DNA from: a virus
Reading direction: 5' to 3' (one strand)
DNA length: 34,190 nucleotides
IMG/VR virus record: IMGVR_UViG_3300043773_001503
Span: 1 to 34,190 of that record
Numbering within the stretch: the first letter of the stretch is position 1; every line of letters begins with the position of its first letter. Position numbers and translations under genes: made by a program. The notes under the pieces are model-generated. The model was not told where the DNA came from. It ran no database searches and worked only from the letters and a program-made list of their open reading frames with translations. Positions 6,141 to 14,495 of this stretch are shown piece after piece.

Positions 6141-7978
6141 AAACGAAGGTTTGTTTTTCGGAAATGCCGGTTGAGTTCATCGCGGCTGCCGATGCCCCGG
6201 AGGGTGAGGGGGCTTCGGCCGGCCCGCGGAAGGTTCGCATTGTCGCCTACACGGGCGGCGCGATCCGGCAAGCGTGGTCGCGGGAGCCGATCGTCATTGA
6301 CCTTGCCGGCATGAAACTGCGGCAGCAAATCCCGATCGTGCTGGGCCACGATTACGCGCTCGGTTCCATTCTTGGGCAGACCACCGCGAACAGCGTGGAA
6401 GGCGGGCAGTTGATTGTGAATGCCGAAATGCTGGCTTCCACCGATAGCGCCGGCCGCGTTCTTGAATTGGCCGACAAGGGCTTTCGGTGGCAGGCATCGA
6501 TCGGCGCCGACGTGTCGCGCCATGAGCGCATCCCGGCCGACCAAACCGTAACCGTGAACGGGCAAGCCTTCCACGGCCCGATCCGAATCGTCAAAGCCTC
6601 GACGTTGCGCGAGGTTTCTTTCGTTACCCTTGGCGCGGATGACGCAACCGCCGTGCAGATTGCCGCAGACGCGGAGGAAACAACTATGGCGCACGACGCC
6701 AACGATACGCCCGTTGAGCCGATTTCGGCCGCAACGGAAGCCCCGGCGACGGTCGCCGTGGAGGTTCCCACCATCACCGCGAAGGCCGACGATTCCGCCG
6801 ACCTTAAGGCCGCGGTGGCTGCCCTTACGGAGAAGGTTGAAACCATGCAGAAGTTGCAGGCCACGCGCGAGAGTCGCGCCCCGGCTGTTCATGTTGTGGC
6901 CGATGCGGTCGATAACGGCCGCGTGGTCGAGGCGGCGCTGTGCTTGCAGGCTGGGCTTCCGAATGCCGACAAGGCTTTCGATGCCCGCACGCTTGAGGCG
7001 GCCGACAAGATCAAGCGCACGGTTTCGCTCGGCGAGGTTTTTGTCGAGGCTGCCCGCGCGAACGGCTACAACGGTTCGCACCGGATCAGCGCGTCCAACC
7101 TCCCGATGGTGATTCGGGCCGCCTTCGCCACGCACGCGATTTCCGACATTCTGTCGGCCGTCGCGAACAAGTTCCTCCTCTCCGGTTTCAACGCCGTGGA
7201 GCGGACTTGGGATTCCGTGTCGCAGACGCGCAGCGTTTCCGACCTGAAGGCTATCAACCTGTTCCGCCTCAACGGTTCGTTTAAGTTTTCCAAGGTGGGG
7301 AACGGCGGCGAACTGAAGTCGGCCGATGCGAGCGATAGCAAGCGGTCAGTTTCGGCGGATACCTACGGGGTCACGTCGAGCATCACCCGCACCGACCTCA
7401 TCAATGATGACATGAACGCGCTCAGCGCGGTCACGTCCAAAATTGGGAGAGGGGCGGCCCTTGCGATGAACGACGTGATTTGGGGTGAGTTCCAGAGCGG
7501 CAACAGCACGTTCTACAGCAAGGCCACGGCGGGCGCCGGTAATGCCCTGTCGCTGACCTCGCTGAAGGCTGCGGCTACTGCCTATCGGAAACTCACCGAT
7601 CCCGATGGCAACCCGCTCGGCATCGCGCCGCGCGTTCTTCTGGTTCCGCCGGAACTGGAGTTGACCGCTGCGGAGATGATGAGTTCGTCGCTCCTCATCA
7701 GCGGCAACACCACCGCGCAGGGTAACGCCAACGTTCTCGCCGGTCGGTATCGCGTGGTTTCGTCCGCGTATCTCTCCAGCGCCTCGACGTGGTGGCTGTG
7801 TGCGGATGCGGCCGACCTCCCCGCGATGGATGTTGTGTTCCTCAACGGTCAGCAGGCGCCGACCATTGAACAAGTGGAGGCCGACGCTTCCGTGCTGGGC
7901 GTGACCCTCCGCGGCTACATGGATTTCGGTTGTGCCAAGGGCGAGAGCCTCGCGGCCTACCGCATGGCGACCGCTTGA
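6137..7978 (+). CDS. Fused prohead protease and major capsid protein
   Basis: A 613-aa polyprotein. Residues 1 to ~180 look like a phage prohead serine protease: VLGHDY gives the catalytic His (71), WQASIGA the Ser (121), and LREVSFVTLGAD the conserved closing strand. Residues ~184-245 are acidic, Ala/Val-rich and end in a coiled helix (LKAAVAALTEKVETMQKL), as expected of a scaffold or delta domain. The rest (~250-613) looks like an HK97-fold capsid protein of the Mu gpT-like type (LGEVFVEAARANGYNG, SITRTDLINDDMNAL, RVLLVPPELE). It is usually two or three separate genes. An internal in-frame ATG (6686) with a strong Shine-Dalgarno could yield scaffold-capsid alone. The terminator-like hairpin at 7996 follows. 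Confidence 0.88.
   Translation: MKTKVCFSEMPVEFIAAADAPEGEGASAGPRKVRIVAYTGGAIRQAWSREPIVIDLAGMKLRQQIPIVLGHDYALGSILGQTTANSVEGGQLIVNAEMLASTDSAGRVLELADKGFRWQASIGADVSRHERIPADQTVTVNGQAFHGPIRIVKASTLREVSFVTLGADDATAVQIAADAEETTMAHDANDTPVEPISAATEAPATVAVEVPTITAKADDSADLKAAVAALTEKVETMQKLQATRESRAPAVHVVADAVDNGRVVEAALCLQAGLPNADKAFDARTLEAADKIKRTVSLGEVFVEAARANGYNGSHRISASNLPMVIRAAFATHAISDILSAVANKFLLSGFNAVERTWDSVSQTRSVSDLKAINLFRLNGSFKFSKVGNGGELKSADASDSKRSVSADTYGVTSSITRTDLINDDMNALSAVTSKIGRGAALAMNDVIWGEFQSGNSTFYSKATAGAGNALSLTSLKAAATAYRKLTDPDGNPLGIAPRVLLVPPELELTAAEMMSSSLLISGNTTAQGNANVLAGRYRVVSSAYLSSASTWWLCADAADLPAMDVVFLNGQQAPTIEQVEADASVLGVTLRGYMDFGCAKGESLAAYRMATA
6673..6688 (+). promoter_or_regulatory. Internal ribosome binding site and start inside the protease-capsid gene
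   Basis: GGAGG (6673-6677) lies 8 nt before the in-frame ATG 6686-6688, which is codon 184. This is the exact junction between the protease domain and the acidic scaffold-like linker. The geometry is better than at most gene starts in the window. A second product of 430 aa (scaffold plus capsid) would be made in excess of the protease fusion, as with the nested C/Nu3 genes of lambda. Confidence 0.62.
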
Positions 7979-7995
7979 GTGTGATTCGAAACGTA

Positions 7996-8029
7996 GCCAC
8001 CGCGGCGGCATAGGCGCCGCCGCGGTGGC
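7996..8029 (+). terminator. Strong hairpin after capsid gene (attenuator/terminator-like)
   Basis: GCCACCGCGGCGGC and GCCGCCGCGGTGGC form a perfect 14-bp stem with a 6-nt loop, starting 18 nt after the capsid stop codon. No T tract follows, so it may be an inefficient terminator or an mRNA 3'-end stabiliser for the abundant capsid transcript. The next gene starts 41 nt beyond. Confidence 0.55.
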
Positions 8030-8069
8030 ATGACTAACCAAAACCGAAACCGTAGAAAGAGGTTTTTCA

Positions 8070-8393
8070 ATGGCTGCGTTCAAGCAGGATGGCGACAAGT
8101 GGGATTACACGCCTAGTTCGGCTGTTGCCGTGGGCGACGTTGTGGCGCTGAATGACACGATTGCCGTGGCCGATCGCCCGATTGCGGCGAACGCGCTCGG
8201 TGCCGTGGCCGTCGAGGGGGTTTTCGAACTGCCCAAGGCTTCGGGTGCGATCGGTCAGGGTGCCGTGGTGTATTGGGATTCGACCAATTCCAACGTGACC
8301 ACCACCAGCAGCGGCAACAAGCGCGCCGGCAAGGCCGCCGCCGCCGCCGCCAGCGCCGACACGGTTGTGCGTGTCGCGCTGAACATGGGTTGA
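8070..8393 (+). CDS. Capsid cement/decoration-type protein (DUF2190-like)
   Basis: A 107-aa beta-rich protein. The pattern 'DKWDYTPSSAVAVGDVVALND', then 'VAVEGVFELPK', 'IGQGAVVYWD' and a C-terminal Ala run followed by 'VVRVALNMG', fits DUF2190-type proteins found next to capsid genes and thought to stabilise capsids. AGAGG about 9 nt before the ATG is the Shine-Dalgarno. Position directly after the major capsid gene corresponds to lambda gpD. Confidence in the family is good; the cement role comes from related phages. Confidence 0.8.
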   Translation: MAAFKQDGDKWDYTPSSAVAVGDVVALNDTIAVADRPIAANALGAVAVEGVFELPKASGAIGQGAVVYWDSTNSNVTTTSSGNKRAGKAAAAAASADTVVRVALNMG

Positions 8394-8411
8394 TTCCATT
8401 AGTTCCCACCG

Positions 8412-8455
8412 CAAGCCCCCGGTGGCTGCCCTAACCGGGCGCGCCGGGGGTCTTG
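8412..8455 (+). other. Branched intergenic hairpin
   Basis: CAAG+CCCCCGG (from 8412) pairs with CCGGGGG+CTTG (to 8455), with one bulged T, enclosing an inner GCCC/GGGC stem. It occupies nearly all of the gap between the decoration gene and the next gene. No T tract is present. Confidence 0.5.
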
Positions 8456-8476
8456 CGCGGGGACGGGAGCGCGGCA

Positions 8477-8845
8477 ATGGCAGACACAATCCGCAGCGGT
8501 GCCGCGTGGCTGGCCGATCAACTAAAGGCGAGCGCCGGGGCCGCGGTCGAGTATCGCCGCGGCACTGCCGTGGCGACGGCCACCGCGGTAGTGGGCCGCA
8601 GCGTGTTCGAATCGCAAGACCAAAGCGGCGTCACCGAATCGTGGGAATCGCGGGACTACATTTTCAAAACCGAAGACTTCCCGCACAGCGAGCCGAAGCG
8701 CGGGGATCGCATCGTGGAAACGCTGGCCGGCGAATCGATCGTTTTTGAGGTTGTATCCCCGCGCGGCGTGCCGCTGTTCCACAACGGCGATCCGTTCCAC
8801 CAGACAATCCGCGTGCATACGAAGCGCGTGGGCGTGACAACGTAG
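8477..8845 (+). CDS. Putative head completion/head-tail connector protein
   Basis: A 122-aa protein (MADTIRSGAAWLADQLKASA...) with an N-terminal helix followed by a beta-rich body containing YIFKTEDFPHSEPKRGDRIV and HQTIRVHTKRVGV. The arrangement and length match lambda gpFII-like or other neck proteins in the slot between decoration protein and tail genes. I do not recognise a specific family. The start at 8477 is preceded by GGGAG with about 8 nt spacing; upstream in-frame codons would run into the hairpin region. Confidence 0.6.
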   Translation: MADTIRSGAAWLADQLKASAGAAVEYRRGTAVATATAVVGRSVFESQDQSGVTESWESRDYIFKTEDFPHSEPKRGDRIVETLAGESIVFEVVSPRGVPLFHNGDPFHQTIRVHTKRVGVTT

Positions 8846-8854
8846 GAAGCAAAA

Positions 8855-9832
8855 ATGCCGTTCTATTCGATCGCCCCCGGTTGTCTGTTGGTCGAGGCCG
8901 CGAACGCGGCAGCGTTCCCGGCCACCGGCGCCGCCAACACCATCTACATCGCGCAGGATACTAACACGCTCTACCGCTGGACGGGGAGCGCTTATGTGGT
9001 GGTCAGCGCCTCCCCGGAGGAGGTTATCGAAGCGGCGAACCTCGCCGCGTTCCCGGCGACCGGCGAGGCCGGCAAACTGTACGTTGCGGCAGATACCGGG
9101 CTTGCCTATCGATGGACGGGGACTGTTTATGTCGAGGTGAGCGCGGCCCCCGTGCAAAGCGTGGCCGGCAAAACCGGCGCGGTGACGCTCGCGAAAAGCG
9201 ACGTTGGCCTAGGCAATGTGGACAACACAGCAGATGCAGACAAGCCGATCTCTACAGCAACGCAATCGGCCCTAGACGGCAAGGCTGCCGCATCGCACAC
9301 GCACGCGGCCGGCGACATTACTAGCGGCACGGTTGCCGCCGCGAGGCTCGGGAGCGGAACGGCCGATGCTACTACGTTCCTTCGCGGGGATGGAACGTGG
9401 GCCGCCGCCGGATCGACAAACGCGAGCGATTTAACTAGCGGCACGCTGGCCGCGGCCCGAATCGGCGCCCATGCGTCAAGCCACCAGACAGGCGGCAGCG
9501 ATGCCGTGTCGCCGGTTGTGGTCACGCCGGCCGCGCTGTCGGCCTCGCAGAATGACTACACGCCGGGGGTGTGCGACCTGTTGCGGCTTTCGTCCAGCAC
9601 GGCCGTCGATATTACGGGGCTGGCCGCCGGCGCCGTAGACGGCGCGCTGCGGCTACTGGTCAACGTCAACGCCAGCGGTGGCGCGGCGATCACGCTCAAA
9701 CATGAATCCGCGTCCAGCACGGCCGCAAATCGGTTCCGCAATGCCACGGGCGGCGATTACATCTTGGCGGCCGATGGCGGCTCCGCGGTGCTGACCTACT
9801 CCACGGCCATTAGCCGGTGGCGGATTCTATGA
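8855..9832 (+). CDS. Phage fibre protein with duplicated N-terminal domain
   Basis: A 325-aa fibre-like protein. Two ~45-residue repeats open it, each with an EAAN.AAFPATG motif, a .YxAxDT segment, Y/RWTG and YVxVSA. Next is the classic side-fibre signature VAGKTGAVTLAKSDVGLGNV, then 'DKPISTATQSAL' and 'HTHAAGDITSGTVAAARL' with 'TFLRGDGTW', all typical of trimeric tail or head fibres. The C-terminal third is a beta-rich tip (KHESASS, NRFRNATGGDYILAADG). The final ATGA overlaps the next gene. It is located between head and tail genes rather than after the tape measure, so it may decorate the capsid or neck. Confidence 0.82.
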   Translation: MPFYSIAPGCLLVEAANAAAFPATGAANTIYIAQDTNTLYRWTGSAYVVVSASPEEVIEAANLAAFPATGEAGKLYVAADTGLAYRWTGTVYVEVSAAPVQSVAGKTGAVTLAKSDVGLGNVDNTADADKPISTATQSALDGKAAASHTHAAGDITSGTVAAARLGSGTADATTFLRGDGTWAAAGSTNASDLTSGTLAAARIGAHASSHQTGGSDAVSPVVVTPAALSASQNDYTPGVCDLLRLSSSTAVDITGLAAGAVDGALRLLVNVNASGGAAITLKHESASSTAANRFRNATGGDYILAADGGSAVLTYSTAISRWRIL

Positions 9833-12597
9833 GCCGATGGCAAACGGCAATCACCAAAGCGAAGCAGTTTGACCCGCGCTCCGTTCCGGGGCTTGCGCTT
9901 TGGCTTGATGGCGGCGACACGCAATCGCTTTACACCACCGACGCAGGGCCGGTTGTGGCCGTGGCGTCACCGCTGGACATTAGCGGGTGCGTGGGGTGGT
10001 GGGATGCGAGCGATGCGGCCACGCTCAAGCAAAACAGCAACGGCACGACGGCGGCGAGTGCCGCCAACGATCCGGTTGGATATTGGGCCGACAAATCACC
10101 AAGCGCATTCAATGTCATTCAGTCAACGGCAGGCGCGCGGCCGCTGTATCGGCCAACGGGCATCAACGGCTTGCCGTCTGTCTTGTTTGATGGATCGAAC
10201 GATGTGCTGCGAGTGACGCCTGCAACTCCGGTTGGCGCCGCTGGCGTCACGGTGTTTTCGGTGTTTAGCGTTGTGACTGCCGGAACGTATGTTTTGCCGC
10301 CGCTACTTTTGGGTTCCGGCCCAAACGCTCGCCCCTACGATAGATACCAATCGGCGGGCAGCAACATCGTCAGCATCGGGAGCGCGTCTGCATCGGCATC
10401 GCTTCCATTGCGAACACAAACATCGCCGTTTATTCATTCAATGACCGTCCAGAAAGACGGCGCATCGACCGGCGTTCATAGGTTTCAAGAGTTTGCAAAT
10501 GGTGCCGGCTACGGCACGATCGACATAACTTCGACCTACTCGACGGCATCGCAGGTGATTGGCATCGGCGCTCGCGCAGACGGCGCGACTGTGCTGAACG
10601 CTCATGTTGCCGAAATCATTTTGTTCGACGGCGTGTTGTCGAGTGCCGATCGGTCGCGGGTCGAAGCCTACCTAGCCGCAAAATGGGGCATCGCTAACGT
10701 CCACGCGCAGGCGACCACCTCAAGCGCGCCGGTGGGCTATTGGGCCGACAAGAGCGGCAACGGTCGGCACGCCACGCAATCCACGGCGGGCAATCGCGTG
10801 GAGCGCGTCGCAAGCGACCTTGCCGGGCGCGCAACGTTACGCACCTACGGGGCAACGTCTTCGATGGCTGTTGCCGCGTGGCCTTACACGGCAGCGAACA
10901 CGGCCGTGTTTGTGTTTCGCGGCTCGGCCCTCAATCAAGGTATTTACCGGCGCGGCGGATTGAACAATGGGCCGCGGTCGGCATTGCAGGGGTCGCCATC
11001 TGTCACGCTTCGAACGACAATTCACGGCACGTCAAGCACGCAAATCAGCGCGCTGGCTGGCTATCCGCTAAACCAGTGGGCAGTAGGCGCGAGCATTGTT
11101 TCTGGCAGTTCCGTGCGCGCTTACGCGAACGGTATTTATTCGACGCAAGAGAACTACACCGGAGCGCTGTCGGGCAATTTTGATGCGCAATTGTTTGCGC
11201 TGAATAGTTCGGGGTTGTATCCGCTCAACGGCGGCATTGCGGAGTTTTTGTATTACGATCGCGAACTGAGCGCCGCCGAACTTGCCCGCGTTGCTGGCTA
11301 TTTGTCGGCGAAATGGAGGCTGCCGCTTGCGCCGCAAGTAAGCAACGCCGATGCGCAAGATTGGGTCAACCGCGTTTATGCCAACGGCGGCACAGTATCG
11401 GCCAGCACGGCGAGCGCGGTGAATACGTTTTGCAATGCCATCGACGCCGCCGGCATCCGCGATCGGTTCTATCGTTTGGGCATTTTCGCGGGGTCGAATC
11501 TTTCCGCCGCGCTGGTGCCGCTCTACCTAACTCCAGACAAGACAGTAACGAACCTGTTTCAGTTTGGCACCGACATGACCAACGCCGCATGGAGCGGCGG
11601 CGGAAACGGGAATGTTACCCGCGCCGTGTCTGCGGAGGCCGGGCCTTTGGGCTACGGGCGGGCAACCAAAATGACAACGCCCGCCGCCCCGTATGACTTC
11701 CGGCAACTGTACCAGTTTTTGCCGGCGACCGGCGCGCAGGTCACTGTTTCTGTGTGGATGAAAACCAACAGCGGCACAAAACAGATTCAGTGGCTTGCCG
11801 GCAACGCATATTCCGACACGGCTACGGTCACGACAACATGGACGCGCTTTACAAAGACTTTCACGCTGCCAACTTCCGGCGACACGCGAACGGGGATTTC
11901 CACCGTTTCGGAACTCAACGAGACTAGCCATATCCTCGCGTGGGGGATGCAGGCCGAATACGGGTCAACGGCGACCGCATACAACCAGCCGCGATACGGG
12001 AACCTAACCGATACGAATAACAATTTCGTGAACTCCGACTACACGGAAACAGGTTCCGCCGGCGGGCTTACTCCATTTGCTACTAATGCAAAGTGGCTGA
12101 ACACGGGTTTGAGTTTGGACACGCTGCCAATACTCGCCACGGGCCACCTTTCCGCGTATCGCGCTGCACATACCGGCACCGATGGGCAAATGATCGGCCT
12201 ACGAAACGCTGCGGGCGACCAACTCTACCGCCTCTACCATCGCGGTGGCGCTTCTCAACGCGGCGACGGGTTTTGGGGCGGCGGCGCTGCCGCCATCACT
12301 ACAGACAACAACGGCGTTGCCGGCTCGCAGATTGTGTCGCGCACTTCAGCGACAAGCGCCAAGGTTTTTACCAACGGAAGCGCCACCGCGACATTAGCCA
12401 CCAGCATTACGCCGGCATCTGTCGCGCGAAGTTTTCATGTGTTCGCAGACAACGATGGCAACGCCACACCAACCTCGCGATGGTTTGTCGGCGTTGCGCT
12501 TAGGGCGTATAGCATCGGCGACGGACTCACAGACGCGCAAGCGCTGTCGTTCCACAACGCACTAACAGCCTTTCAGGCATCGCTAGGTAGAGCATGA
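9829..12597 (+). CDS. Large LamG/concanavalin-like fibre or adhesin protein
   Basis: A 922-aa protein with tandem lectin-like (concanavalin A/LamG) modules. Module signatures occur twice: 'WWDASDAATL...PVGYWADKS...QSTAG' with 'LPSVLFDGSNDVL', then 'PVGYWADKSGNGRHATQSTAG'. Each module closes with an E-[IF]-L-[FY]-[FY]-D-x-x-L-S helix and the AKWxx segment. A further jelly-roll-like carbohydrate-binding region (around residues 590-730) contains VTVSVWMKTNSGTKQIQW, followed by a third beta domain. The start ATG overlaps the previous stop. The stretch is visibly less GC-rich than its neighbours, suggesting separate acquisition. Likely binds surface glycans; its tropism role is inference. Confidence 0.82.
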   Translation: MSRWQTAITKAKQFDPRSVPGLALWLDGGDTQSLYTTDAGPVVAVASPLDISGCVGWWDASDAATLKQNSNGTTAASAANDPVGYWADKSPSAFNVIQSTAGARPLYRPTGINGLPSVLFDGSNDVLRVTPATPVGAAGVTVFSVFSVVTAGTYVLPPLLLGSGPNARPYDRYQSAGSNIVSIGSASASASLPLRTQTSPFIHSMTVQKDGASTGVHRFQEFANGAGYGTIDITSTYSTASQVIGIGARADGATVLNAHVAEIILFDGVLSSADRSRVEAYLAAKWGIANVHAQATTSSAPVGYWADKSGNGRHATQSTAGNRVERVASDLAGRATLRTYGATSSMAVAAWPYTAANTAVFVFRGSALNQGIYRRGGLNNGPRSALQGSPSVTLRTTIHGTSSTQISALAGYPLNQWAVGASIVSGSSVRAYANGIYSTQENYTGALSGNFDAQLFALNSSGLYPLNGGIAEFLYYDRELSAAELARVAGYLSAKWRLPLAPQVSNADAQDWVNRVYANGGTVSASTASAVNTFCNAIDAAGIRDRFYRLGIFAGSNLSAALVPLYLTPDKTVTNLFQFGTDMTNAAWSGGGNGNVTRAVSAEAGPLGYGRATKMTTPAAPYDFRQLYQFLPATGAQVTVSVWMKTNSGTKQIQWLAGNAYSDTATVTTTWTRFTKTFTLPTSGDTRTGISTVSELNETSHILAWGMQAEYGSTATAYNQPRYGNLTDTNNNFVNSDYTETGSAGGLTPFATNAKWLNTGLSLDTLPILATGHLSAYRAAHTGTDGQMIGLRNAAGDQLYRLYHRGGASQRGDGFWGGGAAAITTDNNGVAGSQIVSRTSATSAKVFTNGSATATLATSITPASVARSFHVFADNDGNATPTSRWFVGVALRAYSIGDGLTDAQALSFHNALTAFQASLGRA

Positions 12598-12911
12598 CGC
12601 TTGCAGACCTTGATTTTCCGATTGGCATAGACGATGCGCGTAAATACGCGCTTGTGTTCACGCCAACGCTCGCCGCGCGGCTCGCGGAACTGCACGCGGA
12701 ACACGGCAACACGAATTGCGTGCCGATCCCGCGGATGCTCACCGATGGGCGGTTGATGCTGTGCGCCGACGTGCTAACCGAAGTCGAGCCGGGCGGGCTT
12801 TTGGCTGCCATGTGGAAGGCCGCCGACAAAGCGGTGCTGTTGCCGAACGTCGAGGTGATCCCGTGGGCCGATGCGGTGGCGTTGCTGCCGCCGGAAGTCG
12901 TGGAGGAATAA
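12594..12911 (+). CDS. Small protein coupled to the fibre gene (105 aa)
   Basis: A 105-aa protein (MTLADLDFPIGIDDARKYAL) whose ATG overlaps the TGA of the large fibre gene (ATGA). It has helical segments and an acidic C-terminus ending LLPPEVVEE. No family is recognised. Tight coupling to a fibre gene is typical of fibre assembly chaperones or short fibre-associated proteins, but nothing in the sequence proves this. Confidence 0.62.
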   Translation: MTLADLDFPIGIDDARKYALVFTPTLAARLAELHAEHGNTNCVPIPRMLTDGRLMLCADVLTEVEPGGLLAAMWKAADKAVLLPNVEVIPWADAVALLPPEVVEE

Positions 12912-12914
12912 CGC

Positions 12915-13358
12915 ATGGCTTCCCCCCTTCTCGCCATCTGTGACGCGCTCGCCGCCTCCCTCAATGCGTCGGCGCTGGAAATCGCAGGCACCACCGTACA
13001 TCGGCGGAACTGGGCCACCGTGTCGGCGGAAGAAATGTCGCAGCCCGTGGTCTTCGTGACCCCCGGCGGCATCCAATCGGAGCGCATCGGCCGCACGCAA
13101 CACCAGACCGATTACACGGCCAACGTGTTCATTGGCAGGCACGTTACCGCGGAAGCCGATGCCGATGGAATGCTCGACCTCGCGGAAGAAATCCTAACGC
13201 TGGTGCGGGCGCACAACTGGCCGGCCCCGTGGCCTTACGCCGTGACCTCGCCGATTTCCGCGGCTATCGAAATCAACCCGGACGATGCGCTAGACGAGCG
13301 CAACGTATGGCGGGCCGTGGTCAGCGCGACCTACCGCATCTGCACGACGGATACCTAG
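12915..13358 (+). CDS. Putative tail terminator protein
   Basis: A 147-aa protein (MASPLLAICDALAASLNASAL) with the layout of lambda gpU-like tail terminators: an N-terminal amphipathic helix, then a strand with 'VVFVTPGG', a YTANVFIG strand, a helix (DLAEEILTLVRAHN) and the C-terminal 'NVWRAVVSATYRI' strand. GGAGG lies 8 nt before the ATG. It is followed after 1 nt by the GTG of the joining protein gene. Function is inferred from fold-like pattern and position before the tail-tube genes. Confidence 0.66.
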   Translation: MASPLLAICDALAASLNASALEIAGTTVHRRNWATVSAEEMSQPVVFVTPGGIQSERIGRTQHQTDYTANVFIGRHVTAEADADGMLDLAEEILTLVRAHNWPAPWPYAVTSPISAAIEINPDDALDERNVWRAVVSATYRICTTDT

Positions 13359-13359
13359 C

Positions 13360-14070
13360 GTGGCGCGCGTACAGTCGCCCGAATATCAAGCGCGGCTAGC
13401 GATGCGGTTTCGCATGCGCCGCGGCTTTTTTGACACGGCCACCGTGCGCCGCACGCTGAATGATGCCATGTTCCGCGCGCTGAACAAGGCCGGCCACGAT
13501 GTGCGCGATGCCACACGCCGCGCGATCGGCCAGCGGGCGCCAAAGAAAACCAAAGTATGGCGCCGCAAATCACGCCAAGGCCGGCCCGTCGAGTTTATGG
13601 GCGGGCTTTACGAAGACATAACCCCATACGGCAGCGGCAAGCCCCGCGGTGCCGGCCAGCCGGCGAAATCGTGGGCGCCGAAACGGTTCCTATATCGCGA
13701 CGTTCGCGACTACTACGATTTCTCCAGCCGAAGCGTAGTTATCGGGCCGGAAAAGGCGGCGTGGCTGAATCAACTCCATGAGTTCGGCGGCACGCTGACG
13801 CTGACCGCATACCGCATCAACGTACGCGCCGCATGGATCGCCCGCGAGCGCCGCCGCAAAGGCCGGGCCTTGCCGCGGCTGCCCAACGGGCAGCCGAACG
13901 TCGGCGGGCTGTTGTGGACTAGCCGCGGATTCCGTTCGAAAAACTGGGAGCGCACCAGCATCACGCGACAGGCCCGCTACCCCGCTCGCCCGTACATGGG
14001 CAGCGAGAACGTGCAAAAGGCGCTACGCAAACTGCCGCAGTATTTCCGCGACAAGGTGCGTTCCGTTTGA
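13360..14070 (+). CDS. Tail completion / virion morphogenesis protein
   Basis: A very basic 236-aa protein starting at GTG 13360 directly after the preceding TAG. The pattern NDAMFRALNKAGHDVRDATRRAI, then 'VVIGPEKAAWLNQLHEFGG' and the C-terminal 'YPARPYMGSENVQKALRKLP' is that of HK97 gp10/Mu gpG-type proteins that join head to tail. The H-E-F-G-G and PARPYMG motifs are particularly characteristic. The stop codon abuts the CCATAGACC motif at 14071. Confidence 0.76.
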   Translation: MARVQSPEYQARLAMRFRMRRGFFDTATVRRTLNDAMFRALNKAGHDVRDATRRAIGQRAPKKTKVWRRKSRQGRPVEFMGGLYEDITPYGSGKPRGAGQPAKSWAPKRFLYRDVRDYYDFSSRSVVIGPEKAAWLNQLHEFGGTLTLTAYRINVRAAWIARERRRKGRALPRLPNGQPNVGGLLWTSRGFRSKNWERTSITRQARYPARPYMGSENVQKALRKLPQYFRDKVRSV

Positions 14071-14108
14071 CCATAGACCCGCGCGGGATTCCGCGTCCGC
14101 GATAGGCT
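14071..14108 (+). promoter_or_regulatory. Late-type motif, copy 3 (CCATAGACC-N23-TAGGCT)
   Basis: CCATAGACC (14071-14079) starts immediately after a TGA stop, with TAGGCT at 14103-14108. Unlike copies 1 and 2, the next gene starts 27 nt later and has a good Shine-Dalgarno (TAGGAG, 14122-14127). The spacer contains a short CGCGG/CCGCG dyad. It precedes the three tail-tube-like genes, which would need high expression. Confidence 0.5.
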
Positions 14109-14135
14109 CGCGGTATTGCCCTAGGAGCAATCTAA

Positions 14136-14459
14136 ATGCCATCGGCCACGATTACACTCGGAAAAGATGTGACCATCACGGGCGTTTCAAACGCGCGGAG
14201 TTGCACGGTTACGAACAGCGCCAGCGAAGTTGACGTTACCAAGTTCGGCGACACGTCGCGCCGGTTCCGAAAGGCGATGATTGAGCAGACCTGCGAAGTC
14301 GAGTGTGTTGACGATCCCGGCGTCGAGGCCGGCGACACGTTCACGCTTGGCGGAACCCAAACGGGTTCCGCGGACTACATCGTCACGTCCGTTAAGGAAG
14401 ACGATCCGATCGACGGCATCAAGACCTACACGGTTTCGGCTGCTCGCGCGATTCAGTAA
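14136..14459 (+). CDS. Tail tube-like protein, paralogue 1
   Basis: A 107-aa beta-rich protein (MPSATITLGKDVTITGVSNA) with 'EVDVTKFGDTSRRF' and a C-terminal 'DGIKTYTVSA' strand. This resembles short phage tail tube subunits. It is the first of three consecutive genes sharing the LGKD opening, an IDVT/IDID plus FG-type turn, and the closing '[ST]...DG..TFT' strand. TAGGAG lies 8 nt upstream. One copy probably builds the tail tube; the others may be minor variants. Confidence 0.72.
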   Translation: MPSATITLGKDVTITGVSNARSCTVTNSASEVDVTKFGDTSRRFRKAMIEQTCEVECVDDPGVEAGDTFTLGGTQTGSADYIVTSVKEDDPIDGIKTYTVSAARAIQ

Positions 14460-14495
14460 CCACACACCACACGCACGCAAAAGGGGAAAAGCCGC

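Noticed and set aside
6116-7135. Long open frame (about 339 codons) on the minus strand opposite the protease-capsid gene
   Set aside because: Its translation is Arg/Gly/His-rich with no domain pattern, and it is antisense to a well-supported gene. It is a by-product of GC-rich codon use.
7346-8098. Minus-strand open frame opposite the capsid gene end
   Set aside because: Antisense to the capsid coding region and the hairpin at 7996; no ribosome binding site or recognisable protein pattern.
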